From positions 1 through 39,875 of the forward strand of contig JAQTZP010000001.1 in assembly GCA_028687715.1 (NCBI GenBank): a DNA stretch of 39,875 bases. The letters are read 5' to 3'. The notes beneath the pieces are model-generated. The model saw nothing but the letters and a program-made list of their open reading frames with translations. It was not told the origin of the DNA and did no database searches. Each line of letters opens with the position of its first letter. Positions within the stretch are counted from its first letter, which is position 1. The DNA comes from Minisyncoccota bacterium (lineage in GTDB: Bacteria > Patescibacteriota > Minisyncoccia > Minisyncoccales > GWA2-38-27). The translations under genes were made by a program, and so were the position numbers. This document shows positions 9,054 through 17,879 of this stretch, piece by piece.

Positions 9054-10484
9054 TTAAGGGACTAATTTCTCAGAACTATACAAGTTCCCTTCGCTTAAGA
9101 TATATATCTTTTTATCTAATTTATTCCAGAATATCTCAGGAGCTTTAAAATTAGAAAAATCAACAATATTTATTTTATCTCTATCATCAATTTCAGTTAT
9201 TTTTATCTTATCACCGGTATTAAAAATTAAATAATGATTGTTATACCAGAAGACTTTATCTATTTTTTCTGAAAACCTGGTCAGAAATGATTTATCGCCA
9301 ACTTCCTTTAAGGGCTGGTCGTATTTTTTTTCAAGGAAAAGAATTGAAATCTCATAATCATTGAAATAGGCTAATTTCTTATGGTCGGATGAGATTATAA
9401 AGTCTTTAATCGGCTGAGCTATTTTTTCTAAGGAATTCTTATCTTGGTTGAATAGGTAAAGGATATCGTCTATTTTTATCAGAAAATAGGGATGAGAAAA
9501 ATAAACCTTAGCTGTACTATTTTCAGTTATCGGCAAATAGTCATTGGTAATTTTTTCTCTGCCGCTGAAGCCTAAATCGCTTCTGAAAAAAGCTCCAGAA
9601 GAATCAATGTAATAGAAATTATTTTGGTCTATGAAATAAGCGAGAATATTTTCTAATGTATTAGAAGAGATTGTCTTTGTATTAAGGTCTATTTCCCTTA
9701 GAAGCTTATCTTTGAGCGAGAATATCTTTTGATTGTTTTTGGGATTAAAGATTATATCTCCTAAATCAGAGGTTATATAATCCAAATAGGTTAAGCTTGG
9801 AGGATTTCTATCTATTTCTAATAAGTAGTAGAACTTTGAATCTTTAAGCTCGTTTGAGGATATCTCTATTAGAACCTTTTTAGAGTCTTGAGAAAAAGAG
9901 AGATAGGATATTTGGATATCTGATGCCTTTTTAGATTTTAAAACAGGAGTCTTTTGCATGATTTCATAATCTGAAATTAAATGGCTTCTGATATCCTTAT
10001 TTAAATCCAAGAACTTTAACGCCCAGTTTTCGTTTTCAGACAGAGATTTTTCTTTCAAAATGACGCAGTTTTTCTCCGGACAGAAGAAAAAATCAGTAGC
10101 TTTATCCGTTATAATCTTAAAGTTCGGATTCTTAGGTATTAAGACAATGTTTTTCAATTCAGTGACTTCTCCTGATTTTACTTCCAATATTTTCTTCCAA
10201 TCATAAAAACCTTCTTTTTTTATTTCAATTTCGTATTTTTGGGGAGGAATGTTTTCTATATACCCCGCTCCGAAAAAGAAATCAGTTTTCTTCTTGAGCT
10301 GTCCGTTAAAATAAATCTCAGCGCTTTTGGGCCAGGCTTTTAAATAAAAAACTCCTGGTTTAATTATCCGCCAGTTTTCAAAGTCAATCCGCCATCCCAA
10401 AGAGTAAGAGATAACTATCGGTGTTGTGAGAATAAATAGAACAGCTAAAATTAAAAAAAGAACGGCTCTTTTTCTATGAATCAT
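9054..10484 (-). CDS. PEGA-domain membrane protein with propeller-like C-terminal region
   Basis: A 476-residue protein. An N-terminal membrane helix (about 7-27) is followed by a PEGA-type beta domain (about 48-115: FYLKAWPKSAEIYFNG, then PPQKYEIEIKKEGFYDW), a module found in surface-layer and envelope proteins. The remaining 340 residues are strand-rich with recurring hydrophobic-aromatic blades (for example KIFSLKDKLLREIDLN and YFIDQNNFYYIDSSG), which suggests a degenerate beta-propeller. This architecture is common in Parcubacteria, but no function has been assigned. It converges on the giant surface gene, with 36 bases between the stops and no clear terminator there. It diverges from murA, with which it shares an overlapping promoter region. 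The predicted 5' leader is only about 10 bases and has no Shine-Dalgarno site. Confidence 0.65.
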   Translation of the reverse strand: MIHRKRAVLFLILAVLFILTTPIVISYSLGWRIDFENWRIIKPGVFYLKAWPKSAEIYFNGQLKKKTDFFFGAGYIENIPPQKYEIEIKKEGFYDWKKILEVKSGEVTELKNIVLIPKNPNFKIITDKATDFFFCPEKNCVILKEKSLSENENWALKFLDLNKDIRSHLISDYEIMQKTPVLKSKKASDIQISYLSFSQDSKKVLIEISSNELKDSKFYYLLEIDRNPPSLTYLDYITSDLGDIIFNPKNNQKIFSLKDKLLREIDLNTKTISSNTLENILAYFIDQNNFYYIDSSGAFFRSDLGFSGREKITNDYLPITENSTAKVYFSHPYFLIKIDDILYLFNQDKNSLEKIAQPIKDFIISSDHKKLAYFNDYEISILFLEKKYDQPLKEVGDKSFLTRFSEKIDKVFWYNNHYLIFNTGDKIKITEIDDRDKINIVDFSNFKAPEIFWNKLDKKIYILSEGNLYSSEKLVP

Positions 10485-10501
10485 ATATTTGGATTTACTT
10501 T

Positions 10502-10530
10502 ATTTTAACAGAAAAACGCTTGCTTGCCAA
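10502..10530 (-). promoter_or_regulatory. Promoter of the PEGA-domain gene, overlapping the murA -35 box
   Basis: On the minus strand TTGGCA (10530-10525), a 17-base spacer and TAAAAT (10507-10502). The predicted start is near 10495, about 10 bases before the ATG at 10484. Its -35 box shares five bases with the -35 box of the plus-strand murA promoter. Confidence 0.6.
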
Positions 10531-10552
10531 TCTGAAAGATATAGGCTATTAT
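10524..10552 (+). promoter_or_regulatory. Promoter of the murA operon
   Basis: TTGCCA (10524-10529), a 17-base spacer and TATTAT (10547-10552) form a near-consensus sigma70 promoter. The start would be near 10559, giving a leader of about 26 bases before the ATG at 10585. This excludes the more upstream in-frame codon at 10489 as the real start of murA. Confidence 0.7.
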
Positions 10553-10584
10553 TAAAAAGTAAACTAGATTATAGAAGAAAAATT

Positions 10585-11901
10585 ATGGCAGATAAATTTG
10601 TAATTGAAGGAGGCAGAATTCCAAAGGGCGCTATTGAAGTAATGGGGGCTAAAAATTCCAGCCTCGGCATTTTATCAGCTGCTCTTTTAACTGAAAAACC
10701 CTGCGTTATTGACAATCTTCCATTGATTGAAGATGTTTTAAAAATGATAAAAACAATAGAGTCATTGGGCGCTGAAATTGAATGGCTTGACAAAAGGAAG
10801 ATTAAAATAACTTCCAAAGACATTAATCCAGAGAACCTGCCTAATGAGATTATCGGCCGTTTCCGCGGCTCTATACTTACTTTGGGGCCGCTTTTAGCCA
10901 GGTTTAAAAAGGTAAAGACTATCCCTCCAGGCGGATGCCTTATCGGAGCCAGGCCGATTGATACCCACTTGGACGCTTTTTCTCAAGCAGGGGTAAGCAT
11001 ATCCTCTGATAAGAAATTCTATTTCTTAGAAGAAACTCCTGATTTTAAATCATTCTATCAAAACCCTTTTATTATTGATAAAAAGGACTTAAAAGATAAA
11101 GCAAAAGAGATAATCCTAAAAGAATTCAGCGTTACTGCCACCGAGAACATTCTTTTGTACTCCTCCTTAAAAGACAGAAAAACGATTATAAGAATTGCAG
11201 ATTCAGATTATGAAATCCAGGAGTTATCATCTGTCTTAGAGCAAATGGGAGCAGAAATAAAAGGAACTGGCACTCATACAATTAAAATCAAGGGCAGAAA
11301 GAAACTAAAAGGATTTACTCATAAGATAATGCCTGACCCGATTGAAACGGGAACTTTTATCGTTCTTGCGCTTGCTTCAGGCGGAGAGATAAAAATAGAT
11401 AATGCCCAGCTTTCATTCTTAGAGCTTTTTCTAAAAAGAATAAGGGATTTCGGAGCAAAGTTTGAAGTTTTATCCCCGAATTCAATTAAGGTTTTCTCTT
11501 CCAAGAAGCTTAAAATGGACAAAGTCCAGAGCCTTCCTTATCCCGGGATTCAAACAGATCTTCAGCCTGAACTGGGTGTTTTAGCTACTCAATCCCAAGG
11601 TCCTACCTTGATTCACGACCCGCTTTATGAAGGCCGGCTCAAGTATTTGGAAGAATTGAATAAAATGGGAGCTGATATCATATTCTGCGATCCTCATCGG
11701 GCGATTATAAACGGTCCAACTCCTCTTTTTGGGGTAGAGATTCCAAGCCCAGATTTAAGAGCTGGAGCCGCTTTGGTTATTGCCGGAGTTATTGCTTCCG
11801 ACATAACAGTGATTGAAAATGTATATCAGATTGATCGAGGCTATGAAAGGTTAGAAGAACGGCTTAGCTTATTGGGGATAGATATCAAGCGTATTAAATA
11901 A
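10585..11901 (+). CDS. murA: UDP-N-acetylglucosamine 1-carboxyvinyltransferase
   Basis: The first committed step of peptidoglycan synthesis: transfer of enolpyruvate from PEP to UDP-GlcNAc in the cytoplasm. The protein has 438 residues from the ATG at 10585, close to the family norm of about 420. It begins with the usual strand plus GGRIPKGAIEVMGAKNSSLG. The catalytic-loop cysteine is present (C118 in PGGCLIGARPID), the residue attacked by fosfomycin. The frame is open upstream to 10489, but those residues are not MurA-like and lie before the promoter. It is the first gene of a long same-strand operon and is followed after 10 bases by mreB, linking wall precursor supply with shape control. 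Confidence 0.93.
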   Translation: MADKFVIEGGRIPKGAIEVMGAKNSSLGILSAALLTEKPCVIDNLPLIEDVLKMIKTIESLGAEIEWLDKRKIKITSKDINPENLPNEIIGRFRGSILTLGPLLARFKKVKTIPPGGCLIGARPIDTHLDAFSQAGVSISSDKKFYFLEETPDFKSFYQNPFIIDKKDLKDKAKEIILKEFSVTATENILLYSSLKDRKTIIRIADSDYEIQELSSVLEQMGAEIKGTGTHTIKIKGRKKLKGFTHKIMPDPIETGTFIVLALASGGEIKIDNAQLSFLELFLKRIRDFGAKFEVLSPNSIKVFSSKKLKMDKVQSLPYPGIQTDLQPELGVLATQSQGPTLIHDPLYEGRLKYLEELNKMGADIIFCDPHRAIINGPTPLFGVEIPSPDLRAGAALVIAGVIASDITVIENVYQIDRGYERLEERLSLLGIDIKRIK

Positions 11902-11911
11902 TAATTAAAAT

Positions 11912-12919
11912 ATGTTTGTAAGAAAAATAGGCATTGATTTAGGAACCTGCAATTCTATTGTTTTTATCCCAAGAAAAGGATTGGTTTTAAACGAGCCTTC
12001 GGTTGTCGCAGTTGTTCTTTCAGAAAATAAAATTCTTGCAGTGGGCCAGGAAGCAAAAGAAATGACAGGAAGAACACCTGATACTATAAAGGTCTACAGG
12101 CCGCTCAAAGACGGCGTTATTGCTGATTACAGGGTGACTGAGGCAATGCTTAGGTATTTTGTTAAAAAATCAATAAAAAGATTTAGTTTTTTAAAGCCTG
12201 AATTGGCTATCGGCGTGCCAGCAGGCATTACCTCAACCGAGAGAAGGGCTGTAATTGAAGCAGGGATGGCAGCCGGCGCTAAAGCTGTCTATATTGCCAA
12301 AGAACCTATTTTAGCTGCAATAGGGGCTGGAATTCCCATTAATTCATGCTCCGGCCATATGATAGTTGATATCGGCGGAGGCACTTCCGAGGTCGCTGTT
12401 ATTTCTTTGGGCGGAATAGTTAATTACCAATCAGTAAGGGTTGCAGGAGACAAAATCAACCAGGCAATCGCTGATTATATCAAAAGAAAATATAATTTGG
12501 CAGTAGGAGAACAAACAGCTGAAGAGATTAAGGTTAAAATTGGAACCGCTCTGCCTGAAAAAAAAGAATTAGAGATGGAGATAAGGGGAAGGAACCTAAT
12601 TTCAGGCCTTCCTCAAAATATTCATATTTCTTCCAATGAAGTCTGCGAAGGAATATCAGAGCGTTTGGTTGAGATTGTTCAGGCAATTAAAATGGTTTTA
12701 AGAGAAACTCCGCCAGAGCTTTCAGCCGATATTATGGATAAAGGAATGGTCGTCTCTGGAGGAGGAGCTCTGCTTAGGAATATTGATGAGTTAATAGCTC
12801 AGTCAACCGGCGTTCCTTGCTTTTTAGCCGAAGACCCCTTGCTTTGCGTTGCCAAAGGAACTGGAGTTGTCTTGGATAATTTAGAAACTTATAAAAAGAG
12901 CCTGATGTCTAAGAAATAA
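11912..12919 (+). CDS. mreB: Rod-shape actin homologue MreB, first copy
   Basis: A 335-residue actin-fold ATPase that in bacteria forms membrane filaments guiding wall synthesis. Nucleotide-binding motifs are clear: phosphate loop 1 GIDLGTCNS near the N terminus, IVDIGGGTSEVAVISLGGI in the middle, and GMVVSGGGALLRNIDELI near the end. The N terminus (MFVRKIGIDLG) is short and lacks the amphipathic helix present in the second MreB of this operon. This copy may therefore depend on the other for membrane contact. It sits 10 bases after murA and 3 bases before holB. There is no Shine-Dalgarno site. Confidence 0.92.
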   Translation: MFVRKIGIDLGTCNSIVFIPRKGLVLNEPSVVAVVLSENKILAVGQEAKEMTGRTPDTIKVYRPLKDGVIADYRVTEAMLRYFVKKSIKRFSFLKPELAIGVPAGITSTERRAVIEAGMAAGAKAVYIAKEPILAAIGAGIPINSCSGHMIVDIGGGTSEVAVISLGGIVNYQSVRVAGDKINQAIADYIKRKYNLAVGEQTAEEIKVKIGTALPEKKELEMEIRGRNLISGLPQNIHISSNEVCEGISERLVEIVQAIKMVLRETPPELSADIMDKGMVVSGGGALLRNIDELIAQSTGVPCFLAEDPLLCVAKGTGVVLDNLETYKKSLMSKK

Positions 12920-12922
12920 ATT

Positions 12923-13903
12923 ATGATTGTCGGTCATAAAAGACAATGGGAATTTCTTAAAAACGCAGCTGATTCAAACAGACTGCCTCACGCTGTCTTA
13001 TTCTCAGGCGAACAAGGCTTGGGAAAAAAGAAATTAGCTGTTGAATTTGTTAAATTCTTAAACTGCGAAAATGGAGCTGGATTAAAGCCCTGCGGAGTCT
13101 GCAGGAGTTGTATGGATATAGAGAGAAACTCTTATCCTGATTTTACGCTGTATGAACCGATAGATGGCAAAGAAATCCAGATTTCTAAAATCAGAGACCT
13201 TATTTTAAAATTATCCCTTCATTCATATTCCAATTCTTTCAAAGCTGTAATAATCGATCAGGCCCACTTGATGACAAAAGAGGCTCAAAACTGCTTTCTA
13301 AAAACGCTTGAAGAGCCTAAAGGAAATGCTGTTTTAATCTTAATTACCGAATATCCCCAAAGCCTTATTTCAACAATTCTTTCAAGAGTTCAGAAAATTA
13401 AATTCTTTTCAGTAAATAAAGGTGAGATAAGGGATTATTTAGTTAAGAAAGGAGCTAATTCATCTTCAGCTGATTCCCTGTCCAGCCTTTCGTGCGGCAG
13501 GCCCGGTTTAGCTTTAAGTTTTTTAAAAGACAAAAATAAATTAAATAATTATGAGAAATTCATTTCAGACATTATACAGATTTCAAGATCTGATTTTTCT
13601 TTTCGTTTCCAATATGCTAAAAATCTAATAAAGGACAAAGATGATAATCAGAAAGAGAATTTAAAGGAGGTTTTGGAAGTTTGGCTTAGATTCTTCAGGG
13701 AGCTTCTTTTTTTAAATGTCTCTAGCTCTGAAAATGATAAGATATCTTTTTTGCCTGATAATCAAAAATTAGATATGATGAAAAATTATCCGCTGAAAAA
13801 AATAAAGAGGCTGATTTCTTTGATTCAGTCTACTGATTATCTAACAACTGCTACCAATGCCAACCCCAGATTAGCTTTTGAACTGCTGCTTATGGAAATA
13901 TAA
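12923..13903 (+). CDS. holB: DNA polymerase III clamp-loader subunit (delta'-like)
   Basis: A 326-residue AAA+ protein, expected to be the delta' subunit that opens the sliding clamp. It has a phosphate-binding loop (SGEQGLGKKK, about 28-37) and a four-cysteine zinc module (C48, C57, C60, C63). It also has a Walker B-like strand (VIIDQAHLM), the TLEEP segment and the LSRVQ sensor-type segment. A gamma/tau subunit would be longer, so delta' is preferred. It is embedded between mreB and frr with 3-base and 1-base gaps, so the three genes should be cotranscribed and may be translationally coupled. Confidence 0.85.
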   Translation: MIVGHKRQWEFLKNAADSNRLPHAVLFSGEQGLGKKKLAVEFVKFLNCENGAGLKPCGVCRSCMDIERNSYPDFTLYEPIDGKEIQISKIRDLILKLSLHSYSNSFKAVIIDQAHLMTKEAQNCFLKTLEEPKGNAVLILITEYPQSLISTILSRVQKIKFFSVNKGEIRDYLVKKGANSSSADSLSSLSCGRPGLALSFLKDKNKLNNYEKFISDIIQISRSDFSFRFQYAKNLIKDKDDNQKENLKEVLEVWLRFFRELLFLNVSSSENDKISFLPDNQKLDMMKNYPLKKIKRLISLIQSTDYLTTATNANPRLAFELLLMEI

Positions 13904-13904
13904 T

Positions 13905-14459
13905 ATGTATCAAGAAATAATAAATAAAATTAAACCAGAGATTGAAAAAGCGCTAAGTTTTTTAGAAAGAGAAGTGTCTAAGATAAGAACCGGCAGGGCT
14001 TCCCCTTCGCTTATTGAAGATATGCCGGTTGATTGTTTCGGCCAGAAATTCCCGTTAAAACAGTTAGCAGCAATCTCGGTTCCAGAACCAAAGACTATTA
14101 TTATTCATCCTTGGGACAAATCGTACATTGAAGGCATTGAAAAAGCTCTTTCAGATTCAAGCTTGGGCGTTTCCCCAATAGTGGATAAAGATATAATTAG
14201 GATTTCTTTGCCTCCTTTAACAGAAGAATACCGGAAGAATCTTCTGCATATTTTAGCTGAAAAGCAGGAGGATGTCAGAAAAACAATAAGGCACTGGCGC
14301 GAGAAAGCTTGGAACGAGATTCAAGAAGGATTTAGGACAGGGACTATAAGGGAGGATGATAAGTTTAAAGCCAAAGACAAGCTTCAGGAATTAATTGACC
14401 AGTACAATGAAAAGATTGAAGAGATAGGGGACAGGAAAGAGAAAGAAATAACAGAGTAA
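13905..14459 (+). CDS. frr: Ribosome recycling factor
   Basis: Splits post-termination ribosomes together with EF-G. The protein has 184 residues from the ATG at 13905, the usual RRF length of about 185. The frame is open from 13878, but those codons overlap holB and add non-family residues. Typical segments are EVSKIRTGRASPSLIEDM in the first helix, a proline-rich hinge region, and RHWREKAWNEIQ plus EDDKFKAKDKLQELID in the last helices. It starts 1 base after the holB stop and is followed after 10 bases by rseP. In many bacteria frr is followed by uppS-cdsA-dxr before rseP and proS; here those three genes are absent. Confidence 0.93.
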   Translation: MYQEIINKIKPEIEKALSFLEREVSKIRTGRASPSLIEDMPVDCFGQKFPLKQLAAISVPEPKTIIIHPWDKSYIEGIEKALSDSSLGVSPIVDKDIIRISLPPLTEEYRKNLLHILAEKQEDVRKTIRHWREKAWNEIQEGFRTGTIREDDKFKAKDKLQELIDQYNEKIEEIGDRKEKEITE

Positions 14460-14469
14460 TATAATAAAT

Positions 14470-15558
14470 ATGATTTTAACTGTAATTATTTCCTTTTTTA
14501 TTTTAATAGGACTGATAATTCTTCATGAATTCGGCCATTTTATCTTAGCTAAGAAGTTCGGAGTAAAAGTTGAAGAATTCGGCATAGGCTATCCGCCCAG
14601 AATCTGGGGCAAAAAGATAGGAGAGACTCTTTATTCTTTGAATTTTCTTCCGTTCGGCGCTTTTGTTAAAATCTACGGCCATGAAGAAAGAATCCAAGAC
14701 GCCAGAAGCTATGCCTCAAAGCCAATCTGGCAGAGATTCCTTATAATCTTAGGAGGAGTGATCTCTTTTTGGATAGTTGCCTTTGTTCTTTTAACTGCTG
14801 TTATAATCTTAGGAATGCCGACAGTAATAGAAGACAGCCAGAATCAAAACATTATTGACCCAAAAGTCCAAATCCTTTATATCTCCCAAGATTCGCCTGC
14901 ATTTGAAGCAGGGCTTGAGATTGGCGATATTGTAACAAAAATCAAGCCTCAAGGCTTAGAACCGATTGGTATAGACAAGGTAAAAGAAATTCAGGATATT
15001 ACTGAAGATAATAAAGGGAAAGAAATAGTATTAACGATTAAAAGAGGAAAAGAGATTTTAGATATACCGGTAGTCCCCAGAGTTTCTCCGCCTGATAAAG
15101 AAGGACCGATGGGTGTCGGGCTTGTCAGAACTGCTTTAGTGTCTTCTCCTTTATATCAAGCTCCTTTTAAGGGCCTTGCTGCAACAGGAGATCTTACTTT
15201 GACTATTTTAAAAGGATGGTGGTTTACTTTATCAAGCTTATTGGGGGGGGAAGGCATGCCGGAGGGGGTTGAAGTAAGGGGAGTGGTCGGAATCTTTGAA
15301 TTGTTTGTTCAGGCAGAAGGGCTTGGATTGATTTATTTTCTGCAGTTTATAGCAATCATATCTATTTCTTTGGCTATTTTAAATATTATGCCCATTCCTG
15401 CGCTTGACGGCGGTTGGGCCGTTCTTCTTATTCTTGAAAAGATAAAAGGAAGGCCTATAAGCCAGAAAATAGAGCAGAATATAAATTCCTTTTTCTTTAT
15501 TTTGCTTATTAGCTTAATGGTTTGGATAACAATAAAAGATATAGCAAGATTATTTTAA
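14470..15558 (+). CDS. rseP: Site-2 intramembrane zinc metalloprotease (RseP family)
   Basis: A 362-residue M50 protease that cuts membrane-spanning helices, typically in anti-sigma-factor or signal-peptide processing. The zinc site HEFGH (H19, E20, H23) lies in the first membrane helix. A PDZ domain (about 130-205, SPAFEAGLEIGDIV) follows the second helix, and the third metal ligand motif NIMPIPALDGG (D313) is in a later helix. Hydrophobic segments at about 2-22, 95-118, 290-312 and 340-355 match the family topology. The neighbouring order frr-rseP-proS is a reduced form of a widely conserved cluster. Its substrate here cannot be inferred; no anti-sigma factor is nearby. Confidence 0.9.
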   Translation: MILTVIISFFILIGLIILHEFGHFILAKKFGVKVEEFGIGYPPRIWGKKIGETLYSLNFLPFGAFVKIYGHEERIQDARSYASKPIWQRFLIILGGVISFWIVAFVLLTAVIILGMPTVIEDSQNQNIIDPKVQILYISQDSPAFEAGLEIGDIVTKIKPQGLEPIGIDKVKEIQDITEDNKGKEIVLTIKRGKEILDIPVVPRVSPPDKEGPMGVGLVRTALVSSPLYQAPFKGLAATGDLTLTILKGWWFTLSSLLGGEGMPEGVEVRGVVGIFELFVQAEGLGLIYFLQFIAIISISLAILNIMPIPALDGGWAVLLILEKIKGRPISQKIEQNINSFFFILLISLMVWITIKDIARLF

Positions 15559-15562
15559 CAAT

Positions 15563-16816
15563 ATGAAACAATCCCAACTTTTATATAAAAGCTTAAAAGA
15601 TGCTCCCAAAGAAGCAGATATTGTTTCTCATAAACTGCTTTTAAGAGGAGATTTCGTTTCCCAGCTGGCTTCGGGCATTTACAGTTTTCTTCCTTTGGGC
15701 TTTATGGTCTTAAAGAAAATAGAAGGAATCATTCGTTATGAGATGACTAAAATAGGAGCCCAGGAGGTTTTTCTTCCAGCTCTTCAGCCCAAATCAATCT
15801 GGGAAAAAACAAACAGATGGGATAAGATGGACCCTCCGCTTTTTAAATTAAAAGACAGACATCAGAAGGAATTTGCTTTGGGTTCAACTCACGAAGAGGT
15901 TGTAACTAGTTTAGTTTTATCTAGGATTCAGTCGTATAAAGATCTTCCTTTAGCTCTTTTTCAAATCCAGGATAAGTTCAGAAACGAGATGCGTTTTACC
16001 GGAGGTCTATTAAGAACTCGGGAGTTTTTAATGAAAGACCTTTATAGTTTTCATAAAGATAAAGATGAATTTGATAGTTTTTTTGACAGAGTTATTAAGT
16101 CTTACGAGAATATTTTTAAGAGATGCGGCATCAATGCTTTAAAGAGCGAAGCTTCAGGAGGAGTTTTTACTTCAGAGACAACCTATGAGTTTCAAGCGGT
16201 TTCAGAAGTAGGCGAAGACAGGATAATTTATTGTCCTAAATGCAATTGGGCGGCTAATTTAGAGGTTGTTAAAGTTAAGACGGACAATAAGTGTCAAAAA
16301 TGCGGCAGTAGATTAGTTCCAGCAAATTCTATTGAGCTGGGCCATACTTTTAGACTGGGCACAAAATATTCCAAGTTCTTTGATTTGACTTTTATAGATA
16401 AGGACGGAACCAAGAAGAATCCTATAATGGGCTGCTATGGTATTGGTTTAGGGAGATTGATGGCTGCGATAGTTGAGTTTAATAATGACAAAAAAGGAAT
16501 TATTTGGCCCAAAGAAACAGCGCCTTTTATGATTCATTTCATTCAGCTGGAAAATGACAGAAAAGTTAAGGCTTATGCTGAAAAGATTTATAACGGCCTT
16601 ATAAAAGGAAAAATAGAGGTTCTTTACGATGACCGGGATGATAAAACAATAGGCGAGAAGTTTGCTGAAGCTGATTTAATAGGCATTCCTTACAGGGTAT
16701 TGATAAGCAAAAAGACATTAGCCAAAGACAGCGTTGAGGTTAAAAAAAGGGATAAAGACAATGTCAAATTGATAAAGATTAAAGATATCTATAAAGAGTT
16801 TGAGAAATCATTATGA
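15563..16816 (+). CDS. proS: Prolyl-tRNA synthetase lacking the INS editing domain
   Basis: Class II synthetase charging tRNA-Pro. At 417 residues it is far shorter than the usual bacterial enzyme (about 570). The catalytic core is complete: the start QSQLLYKSLKDAPKEAD, motif 2 region RNEMRFTGGLLRTREF, and motif 3 IGLGRLMAAIVE, followed by the anticodon-binding domain with YDDRDDKTIGEKFAEAD. The stretch between motifs 2 and 3 lacks the roughly 180-residue INS domain that removes Ala-tRNA-Pro. It carries instead a compact four-cysteine ribbon (C224, C227, C244, C247). Its last codons overlap mreB2 by four bases (ATGA). Trans-editing by another protein would be needed if mischarging is to be corrected. 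Confidence 0.92.
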   Translation: MKQSQLLYKSLKDAPKEADIVSHKLLLRGDFVSQLASGIYSFLPLGFMVLKKIEGIIRYEMTKIGAQEVFLPALQPKSIWEKTNRWDKMDPPLFKLKDRHQKEFALGSTHEEVVTSLVLSRIQSYKDLPLALFQIQDKFRNEMRFTGGLLRTREFLMKDLYSFHKDKDEFDSFFDRVIKSYENIFKRCGINALKSEASGGVFTSETTYEFQAVSEVGEDRIIYCPKCNWAANLEVVKVKTDNKCQKCGSRLVPANSIELGHTFRLGTKYSKFFDLTFIDKDGTKKNPIMGCYGIGLGRLMAAIVEFNNDKKGIIWPKETAPFMIHFIQLENDRKVKAYAEKIYNGLIKGKIEVLYDDRDDKTIGEKFAEADLIGIPYRVLISKKTLAKDSVEVKKRDKDNVKLIKIKDIYKEFEKSL

Positions 16817-17877
16817 TAAATAGACTGGTAAATAAGTTTCTATCTCATATTTCAGAAGACATAGCGATTGATTTGGGGACTGCTACTTCCTTGGTATATA
16901 TACGAGGCAGAGGAATAGTCATTAATGAGCCTTCGGTTGTTGCTATAAACCAAAAAACTGGTCAGATTTTAGCAATTGGAGAGGAAGCAAAGAAGATGGT
17001 TGGTAGAACTCCGGCTCATATCACCGCAGTGAGGCCTTTGGTTGAGGGCGTTGTTTCTGACTTTGAAGTTACCGAACAGATGCTTAAATACTTTATAGAA
17101 AAAGTCCATAAAAAAAGATTTATTCTGACTCCCCGGCCCAGAGTTATAGTCGGTGTTCCATACGGAGTTACCGAGGTTGAAAAAAAAGCAGTCTGCGATG
17201 CGGCTAAAAACGCAGGCGCCAGAGAAGTTTTCTTAATAGAAGAGCCAATGGCCGCAGCTATTGGAGCCAGACTATCGGTCCAGGATGCAACCGGTAATTT
17301 CATCATTGATATCGGCGGAGGAACAACTGAAGTTGCTGTTATTTCTTTGGGCGGGATAGTAATTGCCAAAAGCTTAAGGATTGCCGGAGACAGGCTTAAT
17401 GAAGACATAATCCGTTTTGCCCAAGAAGAATACAAGCTTCTTATCGGCGAGAGAGCGGCTGAGGATATGAAGATAAAGATAGGCTCTGTTTATCCTCTAA
17501 GAGACAAAATAGAGCTTCCTTTAAGGGGCAGGAATTTAATCACCGGGCTTCCTGAAGAGATACTGATTTCTGATGAAGAAGTCAGAAGAGCCTTGTCAAA
17601 ATCAGTAAAGCAGATTATATCCGCTGTCAAAACTACTGTTGAAGAGACTCCGCCCGAGCTTTTAGCTGACATTATGTCCCGGGGAATTCATATTGCCGGA
17701 GGAGGAGGGCTGTTAAAAGGACTTGATGTTTTAGTTCAGGAAGAGGTTAAAATGCCTACTAAAATCATTGAGGACCCAATTACAGCCGTAGTCAGAGGAG
17801 CTGGAATGGTTTTAGAGAATTTAGATGAGCTTTACGATGTTTTGGCTGAAACAGAAAACATTAAACCTCCTAAATAA
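16813..17877 (+). CDS. mreB2: Rod-shape actin homologue MreB, second copy
   Basis: A 354-residue MreB paralogue in the same operon as the first copy, about 3.9 kb downstream. The N terminus (INRLVNKFLSHI) looks like the amphipathic membrane-targeting helix typical of MreB. It is followed by IAIDLGTATSLVYI, NFIIDIGGGTTEVAVISLGGI and GIHIAGGGGLLKGLDVL. This copy is closer to the canonical family form than the first. The two share segments such as GRTPxxI, EVAVISLGGIV and RGRNLI(S/T)GLP, so they are clear paralogues. The start overlaps the proS stop (ATGA), suggesting coupled translation. MreC, MreD and RodA are not in the window. Confidence 0.93.
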   Translation: MINRLVNKFLSHISEDIAIDLGTATSLVYIRGRGIVINEPSVVAINQKTGQILAIGEEAKKMVGRTPAHITAVRPLVEGVVSDFEVTEQMLKYFIEKVHKKRFILTPRPRVIVGVPYGVTEVEKKAVCDAAKNAGAREVFLIEEPMAAAIGARLSVQDATGNFIIDIGGGTTEVAVISLGGIVIAKSLRIAGDRLNEDIIRFAQEEYKLLIGERAAEDMKIKIGSVYPLRDKIELPLRGRNLITGLPEEILISDEEVRRALSKSVKQIISAVKTTVEETPPELLADIMSRGIHIAGGGGLLKGLDVLVQEEVKMPTKIIEDPITAVVRGAGMVLENLDELYDVLAETENIKPPK

Positions 17878-17879
17878 TT

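Noticed and set aside
10489-10584. Upstream extension of murA
   Set aside because: It lies before and across the murA promoter and adds residues unlike MurA.
17016-17435. 139-residue minus-strand frame and a smaller one at 17490-17672
   Set aside because: Both are antisense to mreB2, Ser/Thr/Ile-rich shadows of a well-conserved coding frame.
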